This document shows positions 1 through 7,701 of a stretch of 64,000 nucleotides of DNA, piece by piece (position 1 is the stretch's first letter; each line of letters opens with the position of its first letter). Under the pieces are notes generated by a model. That model was not told where the DNA came from. It searched no databases and saw only the letters and a list, made by a program, of their open reading frames with translations. Location of the stretch: contig JAOMDA010000006.1 in assembly GCA_028345295.1 (NCBI GenBank), forward strand, positions 1 to 64,000, given 5' to 3'. The DNA comes from Candidatus Nitrosopelagicus sp. Lineage in GTDB: Archaea; Thermoproteota; Nitrososphaeria; Nitrososphaerales; Nitrosopumilaceae. The position numbers were made by a program, and so were the translations under genes.

Positions 1-395
1 GCTAAAGAGAATTTTGCACAATGTTGGCTATATCTAGCAATTTTACTAATTATTCTAGCAGTATAGTAATCAACAGTATCTAATGCATGCTCTGGTGGTG
101 TAAAACCAGTCTCAATTTCAATAATTGTTGCGCCATTACCTTTGCTAGCAAAAAGATCACAGACCAAAATATCAGACACTGATTTTTCAACATCTACATT
201 ATACCCATGTGAAATAAGTTCGGACGAACAGATTAATTCCAGGACTGAATGATTAATTTTTACAAGATTTTCTTTATATAGATCGATTAATTTTTGTCTA
301 ACAAAATTTAGCTTTGGTTTATCTTTTTCTTCTAAGCGACTAGAGAGGAGTTCAGTTATAGCGTAAACATCATCTCGGAATTTTTCTACGTCCAA
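1..395 (-). CDS. Hypothetical protein, C-terminus cut by the window edge
   Basis: An open frame runs from a TTG (LDVEKFRDDVYAITELL...) to the left edge with no stop, so the gene is partial and absent from the ORF track. An in-frame TAG lies about 50 bases upstream and I found no ATG between it and the TTG, so TTG is the likely start. An AT-rich promoter-like stretch lies near 455-485. The visible 131 residues hold a helical N-terminus, then a strand-rich part with SDILVCDLF and ATIIEIETGF. That D...ExE spacing faintly recalls the PD-(D/E)XK nuclease fold, but the usual lysine is not seen. I do not recognise the family. Confidence 0.6.
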   Translation of the reverse strand, partial: MDVEKFRDDVYAITELLSSRLEEKDKPKLNFVRQKLIDLYKENLVKINHSVLELICSSELISHGYNVDVEKSVSDILVCDLFASKGNGATIIEIETGFTPPEHALDTVDYYTARIISKIARYSQHCAKFSL

Positions 396-497
396 GTATA
401 TAATTTTGAGATATATGGGCTTAAGAAGTTTGATAATGAAATACTAGTACAATAATCGTATAAAATTATAGAATTTATTAGTTACAGAGAAAATTAA

Positions 498-1367
498 CTA
501 TAGTTTAGGTGCTATACTTAGTCGTCCTTTTGCAGTTAAAACTATAATTGATGTAATAGCAACAACTAGAACTAGTGAAGCAATAGTTCCAAATTCTGGA
601 ATTACAGCGCCATCAGCAATTTCTACTTCTGCAGTGGATTGATATGCAGAGGCATCACCTTGCACAGCACTAACTGTGTATACTCCATCTTGACTCCACA
701 TTGAACCACCTACACCAATTTCAGATGAGAATGAACCATCACTTCCAGGAGATAATTGATCAACTGATACAATATTGCCATTAGGTGCAGTTACAGTTAT
801 TGTAATAGCAGAATTAGTTCTATCTGTGTTACCATTGATTGTAAATGATGTTGCACCTTCTACAGCATCAGCAGAAATTGAAAGACCTGTTGAACCTGGA
901 GTTGCAGATTGCATTTTTGTTTCATAACCATCATCATATGTACCAAGATTACTAAAATCAACGGAAGTTGCATCTGTTGAACCACCTGTAACACCAACTT
1001 CAAAATCATTTTCATATAACCCACCTGCACCTGCTTTAAGCTTTATTGTGTATGCTCCATCCTGACTCCATTGTGAGCCACCAACTGCAATACTTGTAGA
1101 AAATGATCCGTCACCTGCTGCAGATATTTGATCAACTGCTACAATGTTTCCATTAGGAGCAACTACAGTTAATGTAATTGCATCACTTTGTGCTGCACCA
1201 GTATACCCATCAACACTAATTATGTCAGAACCTCCAGATGCACTAACATTGACTGACATGCCAGGCTCAAGTCCTGCATAAGCATTATTTTGTAATGACA
1301 TTGCACTGATCATTGATACTGCAAAAAGCATTACAAACAAAGGGGCAACTTTACCTAAGCGGCTCAT
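498..1367 (-). CDS. PEFG-CTERM surface protein with two beta-sandwich repeats
   Basis: A secreted surface protein. It has an N-terminal signal peptide (LFVMLFAVSMISAMS), two tandem repeats of about 85 residues, and the C-terminal tripartite signal VIPEFG, a hydrophobic segment and a basic end, the PEFG-CTERM sorting signal of Thaumarchaeota thought to be handled by an archaeosortase. Each repeat contains the block APNGNIV-VDQ, then DGSFS and WSQDG-YT. The same domain occurs in the J-protein at 2313-3164. I chose ATG at 1367 (MSRLGK); the track's TTG at 1376 adds three residues. Ligand and function are unknown; cell-envelope location is inferred from the signals. Confidence 0.85.
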   Translation of the reverse strand: MSRLGKVAPLFVMLFAVSMISAMSLQNNAYAGLEPGMSVNVSASGGSDIISVDGYTGAAQSDAITLTVVAPNGNIVAVDQISAAGDGSFSTSIAVGGSQWSQDGAYTIKLKAGAGGLYENDFEVGVTGGSTDATSVDFSNLGTYDDGYETKMQSATPGSTGLSISADAVEGATSFTINGNTDRTNSAITITVTAPNGNIVSVDQLSPGSDGSFSSEIGVGGSMWSQDGVYTVSAVQGDASAYQSTAEVEIADGAVIPEFGTIASLVLVVAITSIIVLTAKGRLSIAPKL

Positions 1368-1520
1368 ATCAAACAATTAGTCTACGCATCTATTTATCTA
1401 TTGTTTTTTATTATTTTTACACAAAAAAACAAGAAATATCATAGTTAGAGAACAGATGTGTTGCATGAATATCTGACTCTGAAAGAAACTGGTTCTATGT
1501 TACTTCAGATTGAAATATAA

Positions 1521-1814
1521 TTAACTGGTCCAGGCCATAAACCCACCTTCTAGATTTACGACATCAAAACCTGCTTTGCTTAACTCATCAGATGCTATAT
1601 TCCCACGATATCCTGATGCACAATAAGTACAAAGTTTTTTGGTTTTTAATTCATCAATTTTCCCCTGTTTTACATTACGTATAACTAGACCTAACGACAT
1701 ATGCTGTGAGTTCTCGATTGAACCTTTTTCAAATTCATCAATTTCTCGTACATCAATTATAGTATACTGCTCAATATTTTGCTTAAGTTCATCTTTTGTT
1801 ATAGAATTTGACAT
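1521..1814 (-). CDS. Single-domain rhodanese-like protein
   Basis: A 97-residue single rhodanese domain, predicted cytoplasmic. The family moves sulfane sulfur through an active-site cysteine persulfide. The N-terminal TIIDVREIDEFEKGSI is the usual VDVR-type rhodanese motif, and the active loop CASGYR fits CxxGxR with the cysteine in place. It ends with the typical LEGGFMAW. Start ATG at 1814. The next gene (1915) is divergent, with about 100 AT-rich bases between for both promoters. The sulfur acceptor cannot be told from context. Confidence 0.88.
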   Translation of the reverse strand: MSNSITKDELKQNIEQYTIIDVREIDEFEKGSIENSQHMSLGLVIRNVKQGKIDELKTKKLCTYCASGYRGNIASDELSKAGFDVVNLEGGFMAWTS

Positions 1815-1914
1815 AATATAGAATAATGATTTGAATATATAATTTTGACTGATAAAACAAACATAGTATTAAAATTCTTAAACAATTTTAATATGGATTT
1901 TTTAATATAATAAA

Positions 1915-2310
1915 ATGACTAATGAAATAGAAACAATTCTTAAAATGCAAAAAGATGAAAATTTAGTTTTTAAATTAATAATTGATAGAAATGAATTTCA
2001 AATAAAAAATCTGGAGATAAAAAATGAATCAACACATGTAACAGAACCTACAAAACGTGGGGGTGTTTATTTTTCAGATATAACAGTTTACAAAATTAAC
2101 GTTGTAATTAATGATCTAAAAATTACAAAATATTTAACAAAAGCTATGTTAGGCCCAAGTACAGAATTCCAAGACATAATAATACAGCCTATAAATAAAA
2201 AAAATAAAAAGAATGAACATGTCAAAATAATTACTCATTTAACAAGTAGTATACAAAATTCAAATAAAATCATATTAAATTTGACTATACAAAATATAAT
2301 TAAAAATTGA
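1915..2310 (+). CDS. Hypothetical protein, 131 aa
   Basis: Unrecognised. The frame starts with ATG in an AT-rich promoter-like context (TTTAATATAATAAA just upstream, suggesting a near-leaderless transcript). The protein is soluble, without signal or membrane segment, rich in Asn, Ile and Lys, and probably mixed alpha/beta. It runs toward the J-domain gene and the two stops are 2 bases apart. Base composition is even more AT-rich than the neighbours, so it may be lineage-specific. Confidence 0.55.
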   Translation: MTNEIETILKMQKDENLVFKLIIDRNEFQIKNLEIKNESTHVTEPTKRGGVYFSDITVYKINVVINDLKITKYLTKAMLGPSTEFQDIIIQPINKKNKKNEHVKIITHLTSSIQNSNKIILNLTIQNIIKN

Positions 2311-2312
2311 AA

Positions 2313-3164
2313 TTAGAGTAGTTTATAATATTTATCATATTCATCACGTAATTTTTGATTAGAAAGAACTTCATATGCTTTGTTGATTTCAGTCATTTTT
2401 TCTTCTGAGGAATCCTTCCTTTTATCCGGGTGCCATTCTTTTGCTAGTAATCTAAATTTTTCTTTAATTTGAGATAATGTAGCAGATTGATTAATTCCCA
2501 GTATCTCATAATAATTTGGTAAAGTTTTATTTTTTAGCATATCATTAAATTCTTTTTTATTTGTAGAACTTTTTTTTCTATCTCCAAAAATTTCTTCTTC
2601 AGTCCAATCAGAATGATATTTTTCATAATCCCTATTTTTCTTTGAGTCTAAATTTAATTCATCATACTTAGTTTTTTTACGCAGTATAATATTTCGTGCA
2701 AGGTAGGCAAATATTCCTGCAACAACAACAATACATATTGTAAATGTTAAGACTAGATCTTCTTGAGTTATGTAAAATTCTTCAACAGCGGATGGGGGAT
2801 TAACTTGTGGACCAGAATCATAGAAAAATGTTACAGAACCAATTACTTCACCAGATTCCAGTAATATTTCATATGTTCCACTTTTTAACCAACCATTCAT
2901 TCCAGCAATAACAAGAGTTGAAAAATTTCCTTCATTATCAACTAAGATTTTTTCAGTCCATACAATTTCACCATCAGAATCTTTTATCGTAATGAAAACT
3001 AAATTCTGGGCTACATTAGGGGCTAACCCCCAAATTGAGATAATATCAGATTTCTCGTAAAAAGTATTATCTATGTTAATACCAATCTTGTCAGAAAATG
3101 AAAGATTTGTAGATGGTAAAATTAGAATTAAAAATAAAAAGATAAGTAAATAAATTTCCTTCAA
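2313..3164 (-). CDS. Membrane-anchored J-domain protein with extracytoplasmic beta-domain
   Basis: Domains in order: signal peptide (residues 1-24), an outer beta-domain (about 27-115) that aligns with both repeats of the surface protein at 498-1367 (ISIWGLAP, DGEIV, NEGNFST, GWLKSGTYEI), a transmembrane helix (about 132-155, TFTICIVVVAGIFAYLA), a charged linker and a C-terminal J domain (about 217-283) with intact HPD (EWHPDKRK) and EINKAYEVLS. J domains stimulate the ATPase of Hsp70/DnaK. The inferred topology is N-terminus outside and J domain inside, so it could recruit a chaperone to the membrane. No DnaK or GrpE lies in the window. The C-terminal position of the J domain is unlike canonical DnaJ. 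Confidence 0.85.
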   Translation of the reverse strand: MKEIYLLIFLFLILILPSTNLSFSDKIGINIDNTFYEKSDIISIWGLAPNVAQNLVFITIKDSDGEIVWTEKILVDNEGNFSTLVIAGMNGWLKSGTYEILLESGEVIGSVTFFYDSGPQVNPPSAVEEFYITQEDLVLTFTICIVVVAGIFAYLARNIILRKKTKYDELNLDSKKNRDYEKYHSDWTEEEIFGDRKKSSTNKKEFNDMLKNKTLPNYYEILGINQSATLSQIKEKFRLLAKEWHPDKRKDSSEEKMTEINKAYEVLSNQKLRDEYDKYYKLL

Positions 3165-3321
3165 TACATTAGTAAATTATTTTATTAGATATAACATAAA
3201 CGAATAATATAATTTTCTTCCATTTTTTAGGAACAAATTATAATAAAATCGCTAAAAAAAACTAATATTGTTAACAATTTTTTACTGATTTTTGCTAATA
3301 ATAGAGTTCATTAAAAAAAAC

Positions 3322-3465
3322 ATGGTTATAGGTTACTGCGTAAAATGCAGAGACAAACGAGAGATGCAAGGAACCGAAGGAATTACCATGAAAAATGGGA
3401 AACCTGCAATAAAAGGTACTTGCCCTACATGTAGTACATCGATGTTTAGAATAGGTAAGGCCTAA
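3322..3465 (+). CDS. Small zinc-ribbon-like protein (DUF5679 type), 47 aa
   Basis: Too short for the ORF track. The frame reads MVIGYCVKCRDKREMQGTEG and ends in CPTCSTSMFRIGKA. Two CxxC pairs (YCVKC and TCPTC) should bind one zinc. Size and pattern match the small archaeal DUF5679 proteins as I remember them. The ATG follows an A-rich stretch. Function is unknown; nucleic-acid binding is a common guess for such ribbons. Confidence 0.75.
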   Translation: MVIGYCVKCRDKREMQGTEGITMKNGKPAIKGTCPTCSTSMFRIGKA

Positions 3466-3516
3466 CTAGACATCAGATACTTTTTTTTAAAGAATTTCTC
3501 TAGTTATGCATGTCCA

Positions 3517-3768
3517 TTAGTAATTCCATTCATCTGTGATTCCATTCCATAGTGAACGAAATGGTTTTGGATCTAAGCTAATTTCACCTTGTATTCTATT
3601 ATCAACTACAAAAAAGAAATTTTCCATAGCATCGAATCCTCCACTCTCAAAAAGTTCCTTGCCAATTTCCGTAAATCGTTCTTTTTTAGAACTAATTGTA
3701 TCAGAATTAGGATTTTGAAGACAAAATGTTAACAAATCTATCATCTCTTCCTCTAATATAAAATCCAT
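3517..3768 (-). CDS. Hypothetical protein, 83 aa
   Basis: Unrecognised small acidic protein. The N-terminal half looks helical (EEEMIDLLTFCLQ) and the C-terminal half contains aromatic residues (FFFVVDNRIQG). No signal peptide or membrane segment. It lies 37 bases downstream of the SNF2-type gene on the same strand, so the two may be co-transcribed, but I see nothing that links their functions. Confidence 0.6.
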   Translation of the reverse strand: MDFILEEEMIDLLTFCLQNPNSDTISSKKERFTEIGKELFESGGFDAMENFFFVVDNRIQGEISLDPKPFRSLWNGITDEWNY

Positions 3769-3805
3769 AAAGAAATTTAATTTAAGTATTAAAAAAAATT
3801 TCTAT

Positions 3806-5515
3806 CTATTTTGAAGCCACTTTATCATGGATCTGTGCAAGTATCATTTTTGCCTTTTCTTTGTTTTCAAATGTTTCTGTCCCTGCATCAAGAATACTAT
3901 CAACTTCAAATTCTTTATCCACTAAAATATCAGCAACATGCTCATCTAATGTTCCAACACCAACCAAATAATATGCAAAGACCGTATTTTTTTGACCTAT
4001 TCTATGTAATCTATCTTCAGCCTGTCTGTGAATTGCAGGACTCCAATCCAATTCTGCAAAAATTACATACCGTGCCTTTGTAAGATTAATACCTACATTT
4101 CCAGCACGTAATCCGGCTACCATTAGTTTAGTATGACCTTTTTGAAACCTATCTATTTCGTTATCACGAAATGAAAGAGTTTGCCCACCTACTATTGATG
4201 CAGGATTATGATCTGATAGTTTTTCATGAAGTAATTTATGAAGTGCTTTATGATGACAGAATACAACTATACTTTCATCTGTCTCCATCACTTCATTAAC
4301 AAAATCAACTACATGCTTTAATTTTGACATGCCAGCTACCTGTCGTTCACTTTCAATTGCACGTTGATATGATGATGATTTGTCAAATGCAGTTTCAGCA
4401 TATTTTTGTTCTTCTTCAAGTTTTTTCCATATTTTATCTAACTCGGATTTATAATATTTATCATCAGCTTGAATTCTTTGTGTATGTCTTACTTTGTCTT
4501 TAAGATCTTTTAGTACGTCTGATTTTTTTCTACGTAACATAACATGTGTAGTAAGTTGTTTCCTTAAGGTATCACGCTTATTATCTAAAACCATTGCTTT
4601 TCCTTTTTCATCCACCCAACAAAAATACTCACAAAATTCTTTATAGTTTCCTAACAATCCAGGTTTAAGTATGTCAACTATCGGCCAAATTTCAGAACCT
4701 CTGTTATAGATTGGAGTTCCAGATAATCCCACTCTATATTTGATAGATTGCGTTGCAGCCAATTTTTTAACAGCTGCATATTTTTGTGTAGTTTTTGAAC
4801 GCAAGTGTTGTACTTCATCACAAACAATAGAACGAATATTAAGTTTTGATAGATCAGGTAATCGTTTGTGTAACAATTCATAATTAATTATGTAAAAATC
4901 ATATTCGCCAATATCACCTAACTTTCCAACTCTAATCATTGTTGACGTTGGTGAATCATTATCGATAATTTTTCCATTCTTACTTTTCTTTTTTAGAAAT
5001 TTACTAATTTCTTGTTGCCAATTTGTTAGTGTTACAAGTGGGGCAATAATCAATGCAGGGAATGCCTGTTTTTCCTTAGATAGATATGCAAGTGTTTGAA
5101 CAGTTTTACCTAAACCCATTTCATCTGCTAACAATGCATTTCCAGATGATTTTAAAAGAAAATCAAGTCCTTCGCGTTGAAAATCCAGTAATGTTCCTCG
5201 GAATTGATTAGATGGTGTTGCCCTTTCAAGCTTTTCAATTCTTGGTGTTCTTTTCTTCTTAACAACTAATGAAGCAATTTTTCGCTTCCAAACAGAACTA
5301 GAAACAATCTCCATTGGATAACGATCTGCAATTAATTTCAATTGCTTAACATTTTCATCATTATCAGAAACAATAGCCTCATCTGGTTTATCTCCATACC
5401 AAGCTCTAGGAATTAATTTTGCAGCCATATTTACTGCACGTGAACCACTGATTTTCCAACACCAAGTTCCAGAATATCGATCAAGAACAAATTCTAAAGA
5501 GCCAAAGTTTACCAT
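3806..5515 (-). CDS. SNF2-family DNA-dependent ATPase / helicase-like protein
   Basis: A superfamily-2 SNF2-type motor that should translocate on double-stranded DNA using ATP. An N-terminal region of about 100 residues precedes the core. Seen in the core: LLDFQREGLDFL, Walker A DEMGLGKT (131-138), the DEAH-like box DEVQH, SGTPIYN (motif III) and the motif VI QAEDRLHRIGQK. A coiled insert (KIWKKLEEEQKYAETAF) sits between the two RecA lobes. At 569 residues this is a compact SNF2 protein with no SWIM, PHD or bromo domain. Role in repair, transcription or defence is not shown by neighbours; a long promoter gap separates it from the wHTH gene. Confidence 0.9.
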   Translation of the reverse strand: MVNFGSLEFVLDRYSGTWCWKISGSRAVNMAAKLIPRAWYGDKPDEAIVSDNDENVKQLKLIADRYPMEIVSSSVWKRKIASLVVKKKRTPRIEKLERATPSNQFRGTLLDFQREGLDFLLKSSGNALLADEMGLGKTVQTLAYLSKEKQAFPALIIAPLVTLTNWQQEISKFLKKKSKNGKIIDNDSPTSTMIRVGKLGDIGEYDFYIINYELLHKRLPDLSKLNIRSIVCDEVQHLRSKTTQKYAAVKKLAATQSIKYRVGLSGTPIYNRGSEIWPIVDILKPGLLGNYKEFCEYFCWVDEKGKAMVLDNKRDTLRKQLTTHVMLRRKKSDVLKDLKDKVRHTQRIQADDKYYKSELDKIWKKLEEEQKYAETAFDKSSSYQRAIESERQVAGMSKLKHVVDFVNEVMETDESIVVFCHHKALHKLLHEKLSDHNPASIVGGQTLSFRDNEIDRFQKGHTKLMVAGLRAGNVGINLTKARYVIFAELDWSPAIHRQAEDRLHRIGQKNTVFAYYLVGVGTLDEHVADILVDKEFEVDSILDAGTETFENKEKAKMILAQIHDKVASK

Positions 5516-5696
5516 ATCATTATCTTCCGAATTCCGATAATTGTTTTTTTGAGTTTATGAATCTTGGGGTTTAAGTGGATCAGTGTTTTGAGTAAAATTT
5601 TTGTTGCTTTTGAAAAATTAGTTTCAATAATTGCACTTTTCTAGTGTTTTTTTGGGATTTAATGAGTAATAATGAATATACATTAAATATTTTAGA

Positions 5697-6233
5697 ATGG
5701 ATTTTACATGTAGATTATTGGAAGAACCAAAAGATCTCATAGTTTTAGGTGTAATAATTAACGGTACAAAACAGTTCAACAAGATCACTAAAATGACAAA
5801 AATTCATCCAAAAGAACTCAATTCTATATTAGAAAAACTTGAAAATCTGGGATTTATTACTACTGAAGAAAAAAAAGGTTGGCTTGGAAAAAGAATTGAG
5901 TTACACATAACTGAAAAAGGAAATCACGAAGTAAATGAACGCATACATGAATTGCAAAAAAAATGGAATAATATGAAAATGGTGTATGAATCTGGTGATA
6001 AACAAAAGTTAGAGCAAGTTATGAAAGATGAGAAATCATTTCTTCCAAATATGATGTTTTTTGGGATTATAGATATCATGATGTTCAGTATGATGTTCAG
6101 TATGATGGGTGTAGCAATGTCAAGTTACATACCAACTGAAGACATATCACAATTTAATGATGATATGGCAAATGATGATCTTGGTGATTCAGGTATGGAT
6201 GACGGTGGATTTGATATAGACATAGGATTTTAA
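5697..6233 (+). CDS. Winged-helix regulator with methionine-rich hydrophobic C-terminal region
   Basis: Residues 1-95 form a PadR/MarR-like winged helix: VLGVIINGTKQFNKITKM, IHPKELNSILEKLENLGFI as recognition helix, then a basic wing. A coiled segment follows (VNERIHELQKKWNNMK). The C-terminal third is unusual: a Met/Phe-rich hydrophobic stretch (IDIMMFSMMFSMMGVAMS) and then an acidic Gly/Asp tail. The hydrophobic part could touch the membrane or bind a soft metal. Its stop is one base before the biotin ligase start, so the two genes probably form an operon. Confidence 0.7.
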   Translation: MDFTCRLLEEPKDLIVLGVIINGTKQFNKITKMTKIHPKELNSILEKLENLGFITTEEKKGWLGKRIELHITEKGNHEVNERIHELQKKWNNMKMVYESGDKQKLEQVMKDEKSFLPNMMFFGIIDIMMFSMMFSMMGVAMSSYIPTEDISQFNDDMANDDLGDSGMDDGGFDIDIGF

Positions 6234-6234
6234 T

Positions 6235-7236
6235 TTGATATTTACATCATTTGATAACATTGGATTACTCAAAGTTTTAAATTTTTTAGAGTCACATGAA
6301 TCAGAATATTTATCAGGTCAAGATTTAAGCGATATATTAAAAATTAGTAGAGTTGCAGTATGGAAACATATCAAAAAAATTCGTTCGTTAGGATATACTA
6401 TCAAATCAAAACAAAAACGTGGTTACAAGTATGTAAGTTGTACAGAAAAATTACTTCCATGGGAAATTTCTAAAAATCTAACAACAAAATTTATGGGAAA
6501 ACGTATCTACTATTTTGATGAAATTGATTCAACACAAAATTTTGCATTAGAGTTATCAAACACAAACAAAGAAAATGGAACTGTGGTACTAGCAGAAAAA
6601 CAAACAGGTGGTAGGGGTAGATTAAATCGGAAATGGTATTCTCCAGATGGTGGAATATGGTTTTCATTAATTGTGAAGCCAAAATTTGAAATATTTGATG
6701 CTACAATAATTCCTTTGGCTTCATCATTGGCATTATGTATTGCTATAGAAAAAATTCATAAGATTAAGGTAAACGTAAAATGGCCTAATGATGTAACAGT
6801 TAAAGGCAAAAAAGTTGCTGGAATGCTTGTTGATGCAAATATACAATCTAATAATATAGAAAATTTTGTTTTAGGAGTAGGAATTAACTTTAAAATTAAT
6901 ATTATAAAAATGGAGAAACTGTTAGAAAATAATCCAAATTTTTATGGTATTACATCATTATTCAAACTTCAAGATAAAGTACATCGAATGAAATTATTTA
7001 ATCAATTCTTAGTTGAACTAGAACAAGTATTTGATGATTTAGTAAAAAGAAAAAAAGATAACATAATAAAGAAATGGTCAAAACATACAGAAATGTTTGG
7101 AAAACATGTTAAAGTAAATACCAATAGAGGAACAATATTTGGTGTTGCAAAAAAAATTGATTCTGATGGTGCATTAATAATTAAAACAAAAAATAAAAAT
7201 GAACGAATTTTTGTGGGAGATGTAAATCTAGCCTAG
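6235..7236 (+). CDS. birA: Biotin--[acetyl-CoA carboxylase] ligase with N-terminal HTH
   Basis: Attaches biotin to the biotin carboxyl carrier protein of acyl-CoA carboxylase, which in Thaumarchaeota serves the 3-hydroxypropionate/4-hydroxybutyrate carbon-fixation cycle (known for the group). An N-terminal HTH (about 8-65, LSDILKISRVAVWKHIKKI) matches bifunctional BirA. The catalytic domain shows GGRGRLNRKW, KWPNDV and KVAGMLVD with the expected lysine, and an SH3-like C-terminal domain follows. The start is TTG, one base after the previous stop; no ATG upstream fits. With HTH, it may also repress biotin-linked genes. Confidence 0.92.
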   Translation: MIFTSFDNIGLLKVLNFLESHESEYLSGQDLSDILKISRVAVWKHIKKIRSLGYTIKSKQKRGYKYVSCTEKLLPWEISKNLTTKFMGKRIYYFDEIDSTQNFALELSNTNKENGTVVLAEKQTGGRGRLNRKWYSPDGGIWFSLIVKPKFEIFDATIIPLASSLALCIAIEKIHKIKVNVKWPNDVTVKGKKVAGMLVDANIQSNNIENFVLGVGINFKINIIKMEKLLENNPNFYGITSLFKLQDKVHRMKLFNQFLVELEQVFDDLVKRKKDNIIKKWSKHTEMFGKHVKVNTNRGTIFGVAKKIDSDGALIIKTKNKNERIFVGDVNLA

Positions 7237-7617
7237 TCATTTACGAATTTTTCTTTTCTTTCGAGTTTTCTGCTTAGATTTTAAAATTTTTTTAGATTTT
7301 GTTTTTTTAATTTTAGTTTTTTTTGCTACTGAACGTCTTTTTTGTACTTTTTTCTTCTTGGGTTTATGAGAAATTCTTGATTTATTCTGGTAAGGCTTTG
7401 ATAGTAATTCTTCTAGAATCTCAATATATGATAAATAAACATTAACTAATAATGATTTTTTTTCAATAAGTTTTTTCAGTAGTTCATTTTGTCGTAAAAG
7501 ATTGGTTTTTTCAATAAGTTCTGGTACTTGGATTTCTTCTGCAGTAAGTGATGATATTTCAGACTGTAAGTTAGATAATTGGTTCTTGATTATTTCAAAT
7601 TTTGATGTGTTATACAT
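7237..7617 (-). CDS. Coiled-coil protein with very basic lysine-rich tail
   Basis: 126 residues. Residues 1-75 are predicted helical/coiled coil (LSNLQSEISSLTAEEIQV...LLRQNELLKKLIEKK). The last ~50 residues are almost all Lys and Arg (KPKKKKVQKRRSVAKK). The tail resembles histone H1-like or nucleoid-protein tails, so binding to DNA or RNA is a fair inference, but there is no recognised family. It is convergent with birA and the stops abut. Confidence 0.65.
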   Translation of the reverse strand: MYNTSKFEIIKNQLSNLQSEISSLTAEEIQVPELIEKTNLLRQNELLKKLIEKKSLLVNVYLSYIEILEELLSKPYQNKSRISHKPKKKKVQKRRSVAKKTKIKKTKSKKILKSKQKTRKKRKIRK

Positions 7618-7701
7618 ACATTTTATTAAATTGAATCATTGTTAAATTTTCAGTGAGGAAACTTTCGTTATATTTTAATCTGGTATTCGTGAAAAAAAAA
7701 T

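Noticed and set aside
498-1367. Tandem DNA repeats in the surface-protein gene
   Set aside because: The repeat is at protein level with diverged codons, i.e. an ordinary domain duplication.
3811-4083. 90-aa ORF on the plus strand
   Set aside because: It is the reverse-strand shadow of the C-terminal part of the SNF2 gene.
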